Source: Bacillus carboniphilus (GTDB taxonomy: Bacteria; Bacillota; Bacilli; Bacillales; JC228). From it: 64,000 bases of DNA. Below are positions 27,325-36,375 of this stretch, in pieces. The position numbers and the translations under genes are program-made. The notes below the pieces were generated by a model. The model did not search any database. It was not told where the DNA came from and saw nothing but the letters and a program-made list of their open reading frames with translations. The stretch spans positions 33,052 to 97,051 of the forward strand of contig NZ_BAAADJ010000060.1 of the NCBI RefSeq assembly GCF_039522365.1. Direction: 5' to 3'. Position 1 is the stretch's first letter. Every line of letters starts with the position of its first letter.

Positions 27325-28737
27325 TTACTTTTTAAGTACTAACTTCACAACCGCTTCAACATGTGCCGTCTGAGGAAACATGTCCACAGGTTGAATATAT
27401 TGAACCTTGTAGTTTCTACTAAGGTGGTCAATATCCTTCGCTAAGGTTGAAGGATTACAGGATACATACACTAGTGTCTTAGGCTTCACTTGAAGGATGG
27501 TTTTTAATAGCGCTTGATCACAACCCGTACGCGGTGGGTCTACCACTACGACATCAGGCTTCCACCCTTCTTTCACCCACTTGGGTAAAACTTGCTCCGC
27601 TTTTCCCACTTCAAAGGAGATATTTTCAATACCTTGTGCTTTTGCATTTTCCTGTGCATCTTTAATTCCATCTGCAATGACATCCATTCCACGCACTTCA
27701 CCCGCATTAGCAGATAGCCAGATTCCAATGGTTCCGACACCACAGTAAGCATCCACTACTTTTTCGGTACCAGTGAGTCCCGCAGCCTTTTCAGCTTCCT
27801 TGTATAACTTTTTTGTTTGGTAAGGGTTTAGCTGGAAGAAAGCTCTTGCTGAAAGCTCATACGTGAATACATCTAGCTGTTCTTGGATGGCTTGTTTTCC
27901 TCTTAAATGTCTTGTTTTATCACCGAAAATTAGGGACGTTTTCTTCGGATTAAAATTGTGCATAATCGAGGTTACTTCAGGCAGTCTCATTTCGATTTCC
28001 GCCACCACGGCTTCTTCTCTAGGCAATTCCTTCGTTACCGTCACGAGTACAACTTGAACTTGCCCCGTCTCCACTCCGATTCGAGTTACAATGGTCTTAA
28101 CACTACCTTTTCTCGAGCGTTCATCAAAAACCGGAATGCTAAGGTCGGCTAAAATCTGCTTGACCGTAGTCGTTACCTTATTGGTCAATGGGTGTTGGAC
28201 AATGCACTCGTCAATGTCAATGAGCTTATGGCTGTCCATACTGTAAAGACCCGCGATCACTTTTTTGTCCCGCTTCCCAACTTGGAACTGACTTTTATTT
28301 CGGTAGTGCCAAGGGTTGTCCATACCAATCGTCTGGCGGATATCTAGCTTTTGTACTGAAAGCTTTGTATATCTCTCTAGTGACTGCACCACTAAGTCTC
28401 TTTTGTGAGCCAGTTGGTCATCGTAATGTAAATGCTGCAGCTGACACCCGCCACATAGCTCATATACTTTACAAGGTGGCATAACTCTGGATGGTGATTT
28501 TTTTCTAATCTTATGAATTTCCGCTTCCGCAAAGCGCTCATGTATCTTCGTTGCTTTTGCAACAATTTCTTCACCCGGCAAAGCTCCAGGAACGAACACA
28601 GCTCCCCTTTTGAAGTAACCAATTCCTTCTCCGTTAATCCCTAGCCTTTTAATAGTTAGAGGAAACGTATCTCCTGTTTTTAGGTCTATATTTGACTTTT
28701 TATTTGTTTGTTGTGGTTTTCTTTTTGGTTGTGGCAC
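27325..28737 (-). CDS. yfjO: RlmCD-type 23S rRNA (uracil-5-)-methyltransferase, YfjO-like
   Basis: This 470-residue enzyme has an N-terminal TRAM domain, an iron-sulfur motif of the form C-x5-C-x2-C ([10 protein letters not shown]) with a later Cys in DECIVQHP, a SAM-binding motif [11 protein letters not shown], and the catalytic Cys in [10 protein letters not shown]. RlmCD enzymes form m5U at one or two positions of 23S rRNA. The GTG start (28737) has GGAGGAG eight bases upstream and lies inside the 3' end of yfjP, overlapping it by 38 bases. The order yfjP-yfjO agrees with B. subtilis. Confidence 0.9.
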   Translation of the reverse strand: MPQPKRKPQQTNKKSNIDLKTGDTFPLTIKRLGINGEGIGYFKRGAVFVPGALPGEEIVAKATKIHERFAEAEIHKIRKKSPSRVMPPCKVYELCGGCQLQHLHYDDQLAHKRDLVVQSLERYTKLSVQKLDIRQTIGMDNPWHYRNKSQFQVGKRDKKVIAGLYSMDSHKLIDIDECIVQHPLTNKVTTTVKQILADLSIPVFDERSRKGSVKTIVTRIGVETGQVQVVLVTVTKELPREEAVVAEIEMRLPEVTSIMHNFNPKKTSLIFGDKTRHLRGKQAIQEQLDVFTYELSARAFFQLNPYQTKKLYKEAEKAAGLTGTEKVVDAYCGVGTIGIWLSANAGEVRGMDVIADGIKDAQENAKAQGIENISFEVGKAEQVLPKWVKEGWKPDVVVVDPPRTGCDQALLKTILQVKPKTLVYVSCNPSTLAKDIDHLSRNYKVQYIQPVDMFPQTAHVEAVVKLVLKK

Positions 28738-29608
28738 TTTCAATACTCCTCCATAGATAGAGAGAAGCATAGGTCATATAAGGCTTCCATGCTTCTTTCC
28801 ATTCATCCATTTCTTCATAGGTTGGTTTTCGGTCTAATTGATGTAAGTTCTTTAATGCATTTTGCAATCCGATATCTGCTGCTGGAAAGAGGTTAGGCCT
28901 CCCTAATCCGAATGACAGGAAGTTTTCGGCTGTCCATTTTCCTATGCCCCTCACCCGCATCAATGTATCCATTATGTAGGCTTCGTCTTTTGACTTCAAC
29001 TCATGTAAATCAATTTCACCTGAAGCTACCAACTGGGAAAATCCAATCACATATTCTGCCTTCCGACCACTAAATTGTAGTTCCCTTAAGTCCTCTACTT
29101 TAAGGTTCGCTATAACCTCTGGTGATGGATAAAACCAGACACCTTCCTTTTGTTCACCAAACGTTTCAACAAATCTTTGGGTTAAGGTAAAAGCAAAGGA
29201 TAAATTTAGCTGCTGATGAATGATACACTTAATCACGCATGAGTACAAGCCGAAGTCGAGAACAAGTGGTGTCCCTTTATGTTGCTCGAAAATAGGAGCT
29301 AAGTCTGTTTGGAGGAAATGCTCGTGGATTTCCTGCATATTTGTGTTCCATTGGAAGAGACGTTCGACTTCTTTCTTTACATCAGTTTTTGTTACCTGGT
29401 TATTTTCCTGGAACGTTAGTAAAAATTCCGGCTGTTCTAATGTTCCGGTTGCTTGTACGGTGACTGGGATTTTCTCATCCTGGATGTAGACAGGTACCTT
29501 AATGAACCTTTGTTCTAGGTCAACCTGGTTAAGTGGATCTAAAGATAGTCTTTGTAAAATTCCATCAAAATGATAGGGACCGCAAACCTTCTCTTTCATT
29601 TGAATCAT
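28700..29608 (-). CDS. yfjP: AlkA-type DNA-3-methyladenine glycosylase, YfjP-like
   Basis: This 302-residue protein has an N-terminal AlkA-like beta domain and a helix-hairpin-helix GPD domain ([18 protein letters not shown]) followed by the catalytic Asp in FPAADIGL. It removes alkylated purines in base-excision repair. A short basic tail rich in K and T ends the protein, encoded where it overlaps yfjO. GGAGAAA precedes the ATG. The two genes probably form one transcript. Confidence 0.9.
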   Translation of the reverse strand: MIQMKEKVCGPYHFDGILQRLSLDPLNQVDLEQRFIKVPVYIQDEKIPVTVQATGTLEQPEFLLTFQENNQVTKTDVKKEVERLFQWNTNMQEIHEHFLQTDLAPIFEQHKGTPLVLDFGLYSCVIKCIIHQQLNLSFAFTLTQRFVETFGEQKEGVWFYPSPEVIANLKVEDLRELQFSGRKAEYVIGFSQLVASGEIDLHELKSKDEAYIMDTLMRVRGIGKWTAENFLSFGLGRPNLFPAADIGLQNALKNLHQLDRKPTYEEMDEWKEAWKPYMTYASLYLWRSIESATTKKKTTTNK

Positions 29609-29686
29609 AGTGGTTTCTCCGTTCTGTTCCTATTTATTGCCATTATAACACAGGAAAATGGCTTTACACCTTTACCTGCTAGGAGG

Positions 29687-29722
29687 CAAAAAAAGACCAC
29701 ACCCTAAACAGGATGCAGTCAG
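29687..29722 (-). terminator. Terminator of pdaA
   Basis: GACTGCATCC and GGGTGTGGTC (with G-U pairs) form a 10-bp stem, followed by T7 on the minus strand. Confidence 0.8.
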
Positions 29723-29726
29723 ATCT

Positions 29727-30503
29727 TTACAGGGGTTCATTCATTACTAAATCGTCTAGACTTTCAAATCGATATCCTTGCTTCTTCAAATCTTGTATGA
29801 CTTTTTGTAACGCATCTGCATTATCTTTTGAAACAGTGTGAAGCAATAGAATGGCTCCAGGATGAATTTGTGCCATGATGGAGTCATAAGCATACTTCCA
29901 TCCTTTTTGCTCTTTCACTTTCCAATCAATAAAGGCAAGTGACCAGAAGACGTGGGTGTAGCCTTCCTCTTTTGCCACTTTCAACGTTCTTTCACTAAAT
30001 ATTCCACGTGGTGGGCGCAAATAGTTCATGTGCTTTTGCCCTGTGATTTTTTCTACCTCATCTTTAACATACGCTAATTCTCTTCTAATTTGATCATCCG
30101 AGGTCCGTGAAAAGTCAGGATGAGAATTAGAATGATTCCCAACAATGTGACCTTCGTTAACCATCCTCTTTAACAGCTCTGGTTCAGTTCGAATATAGTG
30201 CCCGGTTACAAAGAAAATAGCCGGCACTTGTTCTTCTTTTAAAACGTCTAAGACTTGCGGAGTGAAGCCATTCTCATACCCATTATCAAATGTGAGATAT
30301 AACACTTTTTCATCGGGCGATCCTTTATAAAAGGCATCATACTTCGCTAGCAGGTTTTCATATTTAGCGCCTGCATCAGGTGGCTGTCCATTTCGCGCTT
30401 TCTTAAATCCCCAGCCAATGGATTCATTTGAAACCGCATATGTAGTATGAGTGACCAATAGTGCGGCCATTATAACGATAAGCATTTTGTTAAAAATCTT
30501 CAT
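29727..30503 (-). CDS. pdaA: Polysaccharide deacetylase PdaA (spore cortex muramic-delta-lactam pathway)
   Basis: This 258-residue secreted protein has a signal peptide (1-23) and a NodB-type domain with TFDNGYE, the metal-binding HSNSHPDF, RPPRGIFS and LLLHTVSKDN. PdaA removes the acetyl group from muramic acid so that muramic-delta-lactam can form in the spore cortex, needed for germination. The GWGFKKARNGQPPDAG segment after the signal peptide is typical. Its position near yfjP and yfjT matches B. subtilis. Confidence 0.93.
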   Translation of the reverse strand: MKIFNKMLIVIMAALLVTHTTYAVSNESIGWGFKKARNGQPPDAGAKYENLLAKYDAFYKGSPDEKVLYLTFDNGYENGFTPQVLDVLKEEQVPAIFFVTGHYIRTEPELLKRMVNEGHIVGNHSNSHPDFSRTSDDQIRRELAYVKDEVEKITGQKHMNYLRPPRGIFSERTLKVAKEEGYTHVFWSLAFIDWKVKEQKGWKYAYDSIMAQIHPGAILLLHTVSKDNADALQKVIQDLKKQGYRFESLDDLVMNEPL

Positions 30504-30638
30504 ACGTATCCTCCAAAACCTTTTTGATTAGTTTTGGCTGGATTTTTATAAACATTCTGATGTGGGGTTGGCAATTATTTCTGAGGGGTATGGTTTGAGG
30601 GGATGAATTCAAATTCTTGGAGGCAACGTAGCTGAAGC

Positions 30639-30812
30639 CGCACTGAAACTCATTTTTTCGCACTTAACAGTGAAATATTCGCACTCAATTATGCTGTTTT
30701 CGCACTCAAACGAGTATTCGCACTCAAATTTAATTTTTCGCACTTAAAACCGACTTTACGCACTCAAAATTAAAGAATCGCACTCAAAACAAAATTTCCG
30801 CACTCACCACCC
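30639..30812. repeat. Tandem array of about 20-bp CGCACT units
   Basis: CGCACT(C/T)(A)AA occurs nine times at 30639, 30659, 30680, 30701, 30719, 30739, 30759, 30779 and 30799, spaced 20, 21, 21, 18, 20, 20, 20 and 20 bp. The 544-bp gap between pdaA and the fumarase gene holds this array, then AT-rich sequence with two looser copies of a CCTATTTTA-containing unit, then the fumarase terminator. Confidence 0.9.
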
Positions 30813-31011
30813 CAACAATATTAACATATCAAGCAATAAGTCCACCCAACAACACCTGTTTTACCTCTAAAAAGCAAATAAATGCAGTTTGGATTATAAA
30901 AAACTGCCTATTTTACAAACTCCAACTAAATTTAAATAACTTCCTTCAAAAACTTCCCTATTTTATTAAAATCCAATTAAAAAACCCACAAATTTAATTA
31001 ACTGCCAACCA

Positions 31012-31042
31012 AAAAAAACCGCCCCATAAAAGGGCGGCAATA
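31012..31042 (-). terminator. Terminator of the fumarase gene
   Basis: GCCGCCC and GGGCGGT pair across a 7-nt loop, followed by T7 on the minus strand, just after the stop codon. Confidence 0.9.
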
Positions 31043-31047
31043 AAATT

Positions 31048-32595
31048 TTATTTAAAAACAGGATCTTTAAACTGCGCTAACTTCTCAAGTGAAGATTTAT
31101 CCACATCTTTATGCAAGCTGTTTCCATGAGAATCCATCGTTACAACTGCTGTGAAACCTTCTACATTTAGGTGCCACATTGCTTCAGGAACACCGAATTC
31201 CATTAGGTCGACGCCATCTACGCCTTTAATACAATCTGCATAGTATTGTGCGGCACCACCAATAGCATTCAAGTACACGCCACCGTGTTCTTCAAGGGCA
31301 GCAAGCGTCTTAGGTCCCATTCCACCTTTACCGACAACAGCACGGATACCGAATTTCTTCATGATATCCCCTTGGTAAGGCTCCTCACGAATACTTGTTG
31401 TAGGACCAGCTGCTTTAACTTCCCAGTTTCCTTCTGCGTCTTTTAACATAACCGGTCCACAGTGGTAAATGACCTGGCCGTTTAAATCTACTGGTGCATC
31501 GTTGTCCATTAAGTGCTTGTGAATCGCATCACGACCGGTGTACATACGGCCGTTAATTTGTACCACATCGCCTACTTTTAAAGAGCGAATTTTTTCCTCT
31601 GTAATAGGAGCTTCCAATGTAATTACTTCTGGAGCCGCCTCTGTTGAAGCTGCTACTTCTGTTTCAGCTGCATCATTGAATTCAATTTTTTCACCCTCTT
31701 GGTATAACCATTCTGTGATTTCACCAGATTCAGGAGATACTTGAATTCCTAGACGTCTGTAAGCCCAACAGTTATAAGCAACAGACACAAAGAAGCTTGC
31801 TGGAATACGGTTCATAACGCCAACTTTACATCCAAGTAGAGTGGTTTCTCCACCGAATCCCATTGTTCCGATCCCTAGCTCATTCGCATGCTCCATTACA
31901 TAATCTTCAAGCTTACGAAGGTCTTCATTTGGGTTTACATCATCCACGTGACGGAAAAGTTGATCTTTCGCAAGTTCATATCCAGAAGTACGGTCTCCAC
32001 CGATTCCAACACCGATGAAACCTGCACTACAACCTTGGCCTTGAGCTTGATATACAGAGTGCATGACACACTTACGAATACCGTCTAAGTCTCTTCCCGC
32101 TCTTCCTAGTCCTTCTAACTCACAAGGTAAGCTGTACTGGATGTTTTTATTTTCACAGCCACCACCTTTTAAAATAAGGCGTGCATCGATATAATTTTCT
32201 TCCCATTGTTCAAACTTGATTACAGGGGTACCATAGCCAAGGTTATCCCCACTGTTAGCTCCTGTAAGAGAATCAACAGAGTTTGGACGAAGCTTTCCAT
32301 CCTTTGTAGCTTGTGCAATCGCAGCATAAATTGCTTCTTTGATTTTTAACTGATTAACACCCACTGGCGTTTTGATTTTAAAAGTTGGAAGTCCTGTGTC
32401 CTGACAGATTGGTGATACTTTTTCATCCGCCATCTGAATGTTATTTGTAATCGTGGCTAAACTCATGGCTGAACGAGTTCCAGCATTCTCCTTTGCTTTA
32501 GCCGCTTTAATAGCACGACGAACATCTTTTGGTAGATTAGTAGATGTTTCAACAATTAATTGATACATGCTCTCTTGAAGATTTGCTAAGTTCAT
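31048..32595 (-). CDS. fumA: Class I (iron-sulfur) fumarate hydratase
   Basis: This 515-residue protein covers both class-I fumarase domains. The alpha part has SPICQDTGLPTF, GGGCENKN and GCSAGFIGVGIGGDR; the beta part has SIREEPYQ, GKGGMGP and ECGVPEA-like FGVPEAMW. Conserved Cys residues would hold the [4Fe-4S] cluster. It interconverts fumarate and malate in the citric acid cycle. A short Ala/Glu-rich linker (about 305-325) joins the halves. It is inserted into an otherwise B. subtilis-like gene order. Monocistronic. Confidence 0.93.
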   Translation of the reverse strand: MNLANLQESMYQLIVETSTNLPKDVRRAIKAAKAKENAGTRSAMSLATITNNIQMADEKVSPICQDTGLPTFKIKTPVGVNQLKIKEAIYAAIAQATKDGKLRPNSVDSLTGANSGDNLGYGTPVIKFEQWEENYIDARLILKGGGCENKNIQYSLPCELEGLGRAGRDLDGIRKCVMHSVYQAQGQGCSAGFIGVGIGGDRTSGYELAKDQLFRHVDDVNPNEDLRKLEDYVMEHANELGIGTMGFGGETTLLGCKVGVMNRIPASFFVSVAYNCWAYRRLGIQVSPESGEITEWLYQEGEKIEFNDAAETEVAASTEAAPEVITLEAPITEEKIRSLKVGDVVQINGRMYTGRDAIHKHLMDNDAPVDLNGQVIYHCGPVMLKDAEGNWEVKAAGPTTSIREEPYQGDIMKKFGIRAVVGKGGMGPKTLAALEEHGGVYLNAIGGAAQYYADCIKGVDGVDLMEFGVPEAMWHLNVEGFTAVVTMDSHGNSLHKDVDKSSLEKLAQFKDPVFK

Positions 32596-32742
32596 CCTAC
32601 GGTTCCCCCTCTTAGAACTGTATGGACGGAAAAATTCCCGACCGTTTTATTATTTCAAAATAGAATTAGTCATAACTTTTATGCTTTAACACAAACCATT
32701 ATACTCCTTTTTTCTTACAAATTAAAGAAAGCGGTTTAACAA

Positions 32743-32775
32743 AAAAACCTTCCACTATGTAGCGGAAGGTTTTTC
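32743..32775 (-). terminator. Terminator of yfjT
   Basis: AAAAACCTTCC and GGAAGGTTTTT form an 11-bp stem with a 10-nt loop directly after the yfjT stop codon. Confidence 0.85.
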
Positions 32776-32777
32776 AT

Positions 32778-32951
32778 TTACTTCACTTGCTGAAGCTTTT
32801 CTTCGATATCTTCAATCATTGAAAGTAGTCGATCTATATCTTCCAGGTTGGTTTCCTCTGGATCAATGGTTTCAATAGCATCTAAAAACTTATGTAATCT
32901 TTGCTTTAATGCCTGGATTTGCTCATCATTTTTTTTTACTGTTTCTGCCAC
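32778..32951 (-). CDS. yfjT: SE1561-family small protein, YfjT-like
   Basis: This 57-residue, acidic, helical protein (LHKFLDAIETIDPEE, then LEDIDRLLSMIEDIEEKL) has a coiled-coil-like pattern and no membrane segment. The function is unknown. The GTG start at 32951 follows AAAGGAG at eight bases. Its size and place between pdaA and yfkD match yfjT. The 350-bp gap upstream of it (to yfkD) holds the yfkD terminator and otherwise nothing recognisable. Confidence 0.75.
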   Translation of the reverse strand: MAETVKKNDEQIQALKQRLHKFLDAIETIDPEETNLEDIDRLLSMIEDIEEKLQQVK

Positions 32952-33265
32952 GAGACTCGCTCCTTTCATACCTTGTCCATGGTACCTTATTTACCGAGAT
33001 TGTTCAACGAATCCTAATCATTTTGATATTAGTTTTACCCACTGGTATGAAAAAAATCGTACTTCGCCTTATTTGTGTAAATGATTACTGAAAGAAAAAC
33101 TCAGATTTGACAAGCACTAGATAACCGGATGTTAGTTCTTGTTCCTTTTATGCTCTGGTTTCATCAACTCCCTTTGCAAAACTTGGCATAAAATCCATTT
33201 TTGTTCTACTTTTACCAACTACCCCTTCAAAACTTAGACATAACCACCGCCACTCTAACAACCCA

Positions 33266-33297
33266 TAAAAAAGAAGCTGCCCCCAGACAGCTTCTCC
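33266..33297 (-). terminator. Terminator of yfkD
   Basis: GAGAAGCTG and CAGCTTCT pair across a short loop, followed by TTTTTTAT on the minus strand. Confidence 0.85.
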
Positions 33298-33299
33298 TT

Positions 33300-34100
33300 T
33301 TACTTTGGCCGCTCAGATGAAACAAACGTGAACGAAATATGGTCTTGAACAGGAATCCAGGCACCGATTCCTTGAGTGGTTACGTTTTTCACGACAACTT
33401 GCCTTTTATGTCCCTTTAGGACGATGTATACTTCTCCGTACGTTACTTTGCCCTTTTCGTTGATTGCCGGTGCAAACGCATATAGATAGCCTAGTCGTTT
33501 CGTCGGTATATTATAGATTTGATCCTTTTTCGTACCTGCTCCGACAATCGTTTCGAATGCTAATGGTAGCTTTGATTTTTCACTAGCTTTTAACATCATC
33601 ATTTTCATGACATCGTCAGCATTCGCTACCTTTGCTGTTAAACCGCCACGAACAACTTTCTGTGCTTCTTGCACATAGTGCATTTGATAGGGGGATTTTC
33701 CGCCTCGGTTATCATAAAAGTTTGTGTTTATTTTTTGGTATTCCCAATTTGGAGCTGTTTCCGTTGACTCATAGTAAAGTGGCCACTCTCCAAGATAAAT
33801 GGTAGCTCTCAATCCTAGTGCAAACGGCGTTTTGTTTACCGAGGATTCATTTAACATTCTTATTAAGTCAGGATTTTCAATTCTAACCTTTGATGATTCT
33901 AACAAATTCTGTGTAAAGTCACTTGGTTGTAAATACGGTAAATCCTGTGTTGGGTTGGGATACGTATTTTCCTTTGCAATATTCAAAACAGATTCCGGAA
34001 TTTTATACGCATTTTCCTTTGGATTCTTTTCTGCCTGGACATTCCCGATCGTACCAAGGAGGAAAAATACAATAATAAAAGCTTGAACTAGTTTCTTCAA
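33300..34100 (-). CDS. yfkD: YfkD-family exported protein
   Basis: This 266-residue protein starts at TTG 34100, where AAAGGAG is upstream and an N-terminal signal peptide follows directly (MKKLVQAFIIVFFLLGTIG, cleavage near VQA). The remainder (IPESVLNIAKENTYPNPTQD, ALGLRATIYLGEWPL, TNFYDNRGG) matches the YfkD family; B. subtilis YfkD is about 264 residues. The function is unknown. A longer frame starts 13 codons earlier but would put the signal peptide after a polar extension. Confidence 0.8.
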   Translation of the reverse strand: MKKLVQAFIIVFFLLGTIGNVQAEKNPKENAYKIPESVLNIAKENTYPNPTQDLPYLQPSDFTQNLLESSKVRIENPDLIRMLNESSVNKTPFALGLRATIYLGEWPLYYESTETAPNWEYQKINTNFYDNRGGKSPYQMHYVQEAQKVVRGGLTAKVANADDVMKMMMLKASEKSKLPLAFETIVGAGTKKDQIYNIPTKRLGYLYAFAPAINEKGKVTYGEVYIVLKGHKRQVVVKNVTTQGIGAWIPVQDHISFTFVSSERPK

Positions 34101-34220
34101 AGGTGCTCTACTCCTTTCAAAGCTCATGTATTCTTCCATATTTTTTTCGTTGTAGTCCGGTATTATCCATCTTAATAAAAATAAACCTAAATTTGTAATT
34201 GTTTTGTAATATTTAGAATA

Positions 34221-34249
34221 TTTACAACTATCTGATATTGTGGTAATAT
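34221..34249 (+). promoter_or_regulatory. Sigma-A-like promoter for a small transcription unit
   Basis: TTTACA (34221-34226), a 17-bp spacer, and TAATAT (34244-34249) form a plausible promoter, followed by a 40-codon ORF and a strong terminator. Confidence 0.6.
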
Positions 34250-34277
34250 AAGTTTAACCTAAAACGAAGGAGGGCAA

Positions 34278-34400
34278 GTGGCACACGAAACTTCTGAAGA
34301 GGAGGAATGCTTACCAACCAAGGCTACGAGTGCTAATAAACCTTTCTTAGTAAAATGTTCGTTCGGAATCACCTATAAAACTGTTATGGTAAAAATTTAA
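34278..34400 (+). CDS. Candidate 40-residue small protein
   Basis: A GTG at 34278 lies four bases after AAGGAGGG, and the frame runs 40 codons to TAA. The peptide is acidic at first (HETSEEEEC), then basic and hydrophobic (NKPFLVKCSFGITYKTVMV), with two Cys. It has its own promoter and terminator within the 355-bp gap between yfkD and the OsmC gene. No homologue is recognised, so it could also be a small RNA. Confidence 0.45.
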   Translation: MAHETSEEEECLPTKATSANKPFLVKCSFGITYKTVMVKI

Positions 34401-34412
34401 TATGAAAACGAC

Positions 34413-34446
34413 TGACCCCCGTTAGACGAAACGGGGGTTTAAATTT
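34413..34446 (+). terminator. Terminator of the small unit at 34.2-34.4 kb
   Basis: ACCCCCGT and ACGGGGGT form an 8-bp GC-rich stem with an 8-nt loop, followed by TTAAATTT. It may also end the convergent OsmC gene. Confidence 0.85.
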
Positions 34447-34455
34447 GTTATAAGC

Positions 34456-34842
34456 CTAAGAAACAATCTCATAACTTTCAGTAATTTTTATACTATCTTT
34501 TACTGATTGATACATCGGACAATTTTTTCTAGCCAATTCCATGGACTTCTCAACGACCTCATTTTTCAGGTCTTGTCCTTTGATCACAAAGTGCATATGT
34601 AGATCCGTTACTCGGTTTGCTTCATCCGGGTTTCTTTTCACTTCAGTTTTTACACTTAGATCCTCAATTTCCAATCTCTTCTTCTCCAAAACCTTTTGGA
34701 GCACTCCTCCACTGCAAACAGCAACGGATGCAACTAATAATTGAAAAGGCCGAAACCCTTTTGTTTCATCACCTGATACATGTAATTCACCATATGGAAG
34801 CTCCGATTTAAAGCCGCCTTCTTGTTTTAAAATAAATTTCAT
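34456..34842 (-). CDS. OsmC/Ohr-family protein
   Basis: This 128-residue protein has the two redox Cys of the family: VAVCSGGVLQ and KNCPMYQSVK. OsmC/Ohr proteins reduce organic hydroperoxides using low-molecular-weight thiols or lipoylated proteins; this YhfA-like branch is less studied. AAAGGGAG lies upstream. It is divergent from the MFS gene that follows. Confidence 0.88.
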   Translation of the reverse strand: MKFILKQEGGFKSELPYGELHVSGDETKGFRPFQLLVASVAVCSGGVLQKVLEKKRLEIEDLSVKTEVKRNPDEANRVTDLHMHFVIKGQDLKNEVVEKSMELARKNCPMYQSVKDSIKITESYEIVS

Positions 34843-34964
34843 ACTGCCAACTCCCTTTCCTTTTATATTGTTATCTTATCGAAGTAAGATTTTACTTGCC
34901 AAGAATTATGATTGGGGCTACCATCATTAAAGGTAAACACTTTTACAGAATCAGGAGACTTCTT

Positions 34965-36158
34965 ATGAAAAGCGAAACATTCCGTTTTTGGATTTTAATA
35001 AGTATTGTAGCTATCTCAGGCTTTAGTCAAGGAATGCTACTTCCTCTTATCGCTATTATCTTGGAGACAGAAGGTGTCTCTTCCAGTCTTAATGGCTTAA
35101 ATGCAACAGGTTTATATATTGGAATTCTTTTAATAAGTCCGTTTATGGAGCACCCTTTAAGAAAATACGGGTACAAGCCAATTATTGTCTTAGGTGGACT
35201 GCTTGTTATCGTATCACTCGCGTTATTTCCATTATGGACGTCCTTTTGGTTTTGGTTTGTTTTACGTTTGTTTATTGGAATTGGTGACCATGCCTTACAT
35301 TTCGGTACGCAAACATGGATTACTTCTTTCTCACCAGAGTCAAAAAGAGGTCGTAACATATCCCTATATGGTCTATTCTTTGGAGTCGGGTTTGCTGCTG
35401 GACCTTTAATGGCACCTTTAGTAAATGTGAACCAAGCCCTTCCATTCATTATTTCATCCATATTGTGTCTAATTGCCTGGGTCTTTATATTTTTCCTAAA
35501 AAATGACTACCCTGAGCAAACCATTGAAGTTAATTCAATAACTGAGACCATGAAACGATTTTCAAAAGCAGCTAAGTACGCATGGGTTGCATTCTTGCCC
35601 CCTCTTGGGTATGGGTTTTTAGAGGCTTCCCTAAATGGTAGTTTTCCTGTTTATGGGATGAGAATCGGAATTGATGTTAGTAGTATCTCCGTTCTACTTG
35701 CAGCGTTTGCTATTGGGGGAATTGTCTTTCAGCTTCCACTCGGGATTTTAAGTGATAAATGGGGTAGAAAACAGGTGCTTAGCTTAGTACTCCTGTTTGG
35801 CTTTATCAGTTTTACAACCGCTAGCTTTTTAGAGCACTCTGTTGTGGCTCTAACGGTTTGCTTGTTTATTGCAGGAATGTTAGTTGGTTCTACTTTTTCT
35901 TTAGGAATCAGTTACATGACCGATCTAATGCCTAGAAACTTGCTGCCAACAGGAAACTTATTGTGTGGTATTGCCTTTAGTATTGGTAGTTTGGCTGGCC
36001 CTTATATCGGAGGGACCTTCATTCAATTATTCGAAGGTGTGAGCTTCTTCTTAATTATCAGTGTCATGTTGTTCATGATCTACTTAATAACGGTCGTATT
36101 TGGAGGAAAAAAAGCAACACACTCTTCCCAAGCTTCTAAAGAATCAATTTCCGCTTAA
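34965..36158 (+). CDS. yfkF: MFS transporter, YfkF-like
   Basis: This 397-residue protein has 12 predicted membrane helices and MFS loop motifs between helices 2 and 3 (MEHPLRKYGYKP) and helices 8 and 9 (GILSDKWGRKQVL). The likely role is drug or metabolite efflux; the substrate is unknown. ATG at 34965 follows AGGAGA. Position before yfkH fits B. subtilis yfkF. Confidence 0.82.
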   Translation: MKSETFRFWILISIVAISGFSQGMLLPLIAIILETEGVSSSLNGLNATGLYIGILLISPFMEHPLRKYGYKPIIVLGGLLVIVSLALFPLWTSFWFWFVLRLFIGIGDHALHFGTQTWITSFSPESKRGRNISLYGLFFGVGFAAGPLMAPLVNVNQALPFIISSILCLIAWVFIFFLKNDYPEQTIEVNSITETMKRFSKAAKYAWVAFLPPLGYGFLEASLNGSFPVYGMRIGIDVSSISVLLAAFAIGGIVFQLPLGILSDKWGRKQVLSLVLLFGFISFTTASFLEHSVVALTVCLFIAGMLVGSTFSLGISYMTDLMPRNLLPTGNLLCGIAFSIGSLAGPYIGGTFIQLFEGVSFFLIISVMLFMIYLITVVFGGKKATHSSQASKESISA

Positions 36159-36191
36159 AAGGCTCCCCTTAAATAGGGAAGCCTTTTCGTT
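36157..36191 (+). terminator. Terminator of yfkF
   Basis: AAAAGGCTCCCC and GGGAAGCCTTTT pair (one mismatch) across an 8-nt loop, followed by CGTTTTT. Confidence 0.85.
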
Positions 36192-36192
36192 T

Positions 36193-36297
36193 TTAGTGAT
36201 ATCCGTTTTGACCGTTTGCTGAACCAGAGGTTTTATGTTTTGGATGACTCTTTTTGTTTTGCTTTGTGTTTCCGTCTTTTTTCGTATGTTTCGCCAT
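36193..36297 (-). CDS. Small basic 34-residue protein, possibly spore-associated
   Basis: The ATG at 36297 follows a strong AAGGGGGG. The product (MAKHTKKDGNTKQNKKSHPK onward) is rich in K, H, N and G and has no hydrophobic segment. It resembles small basic spore proteins in composition, but I do not recognise the family. It lies convergent to yfkF and upstream of nothing obvious, and yfkH is transcribed in the same direction downstream of a 78-bp gap to the right. Confidence 0.55.
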   Translation of the reverse strand: MAKHTKKDGNTKQNKKSHPKHKTSGSANGQNGYH

Positions 36298-36375
36298 GGT
36301 CCAATCCCCCCTTACTAAAAGGATTTCCCACAGACCGATAGATAACAGCAGGAATATTTTATCAGTTAAACATGC

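Noticed and set aside
30639..30812. CRISPR-like direct repeats
   Set aside because: The period is only about 20 bp with no 30-bp spacers or cas genes; the same applies to the arrays at 51.2 and 57.5 kb.
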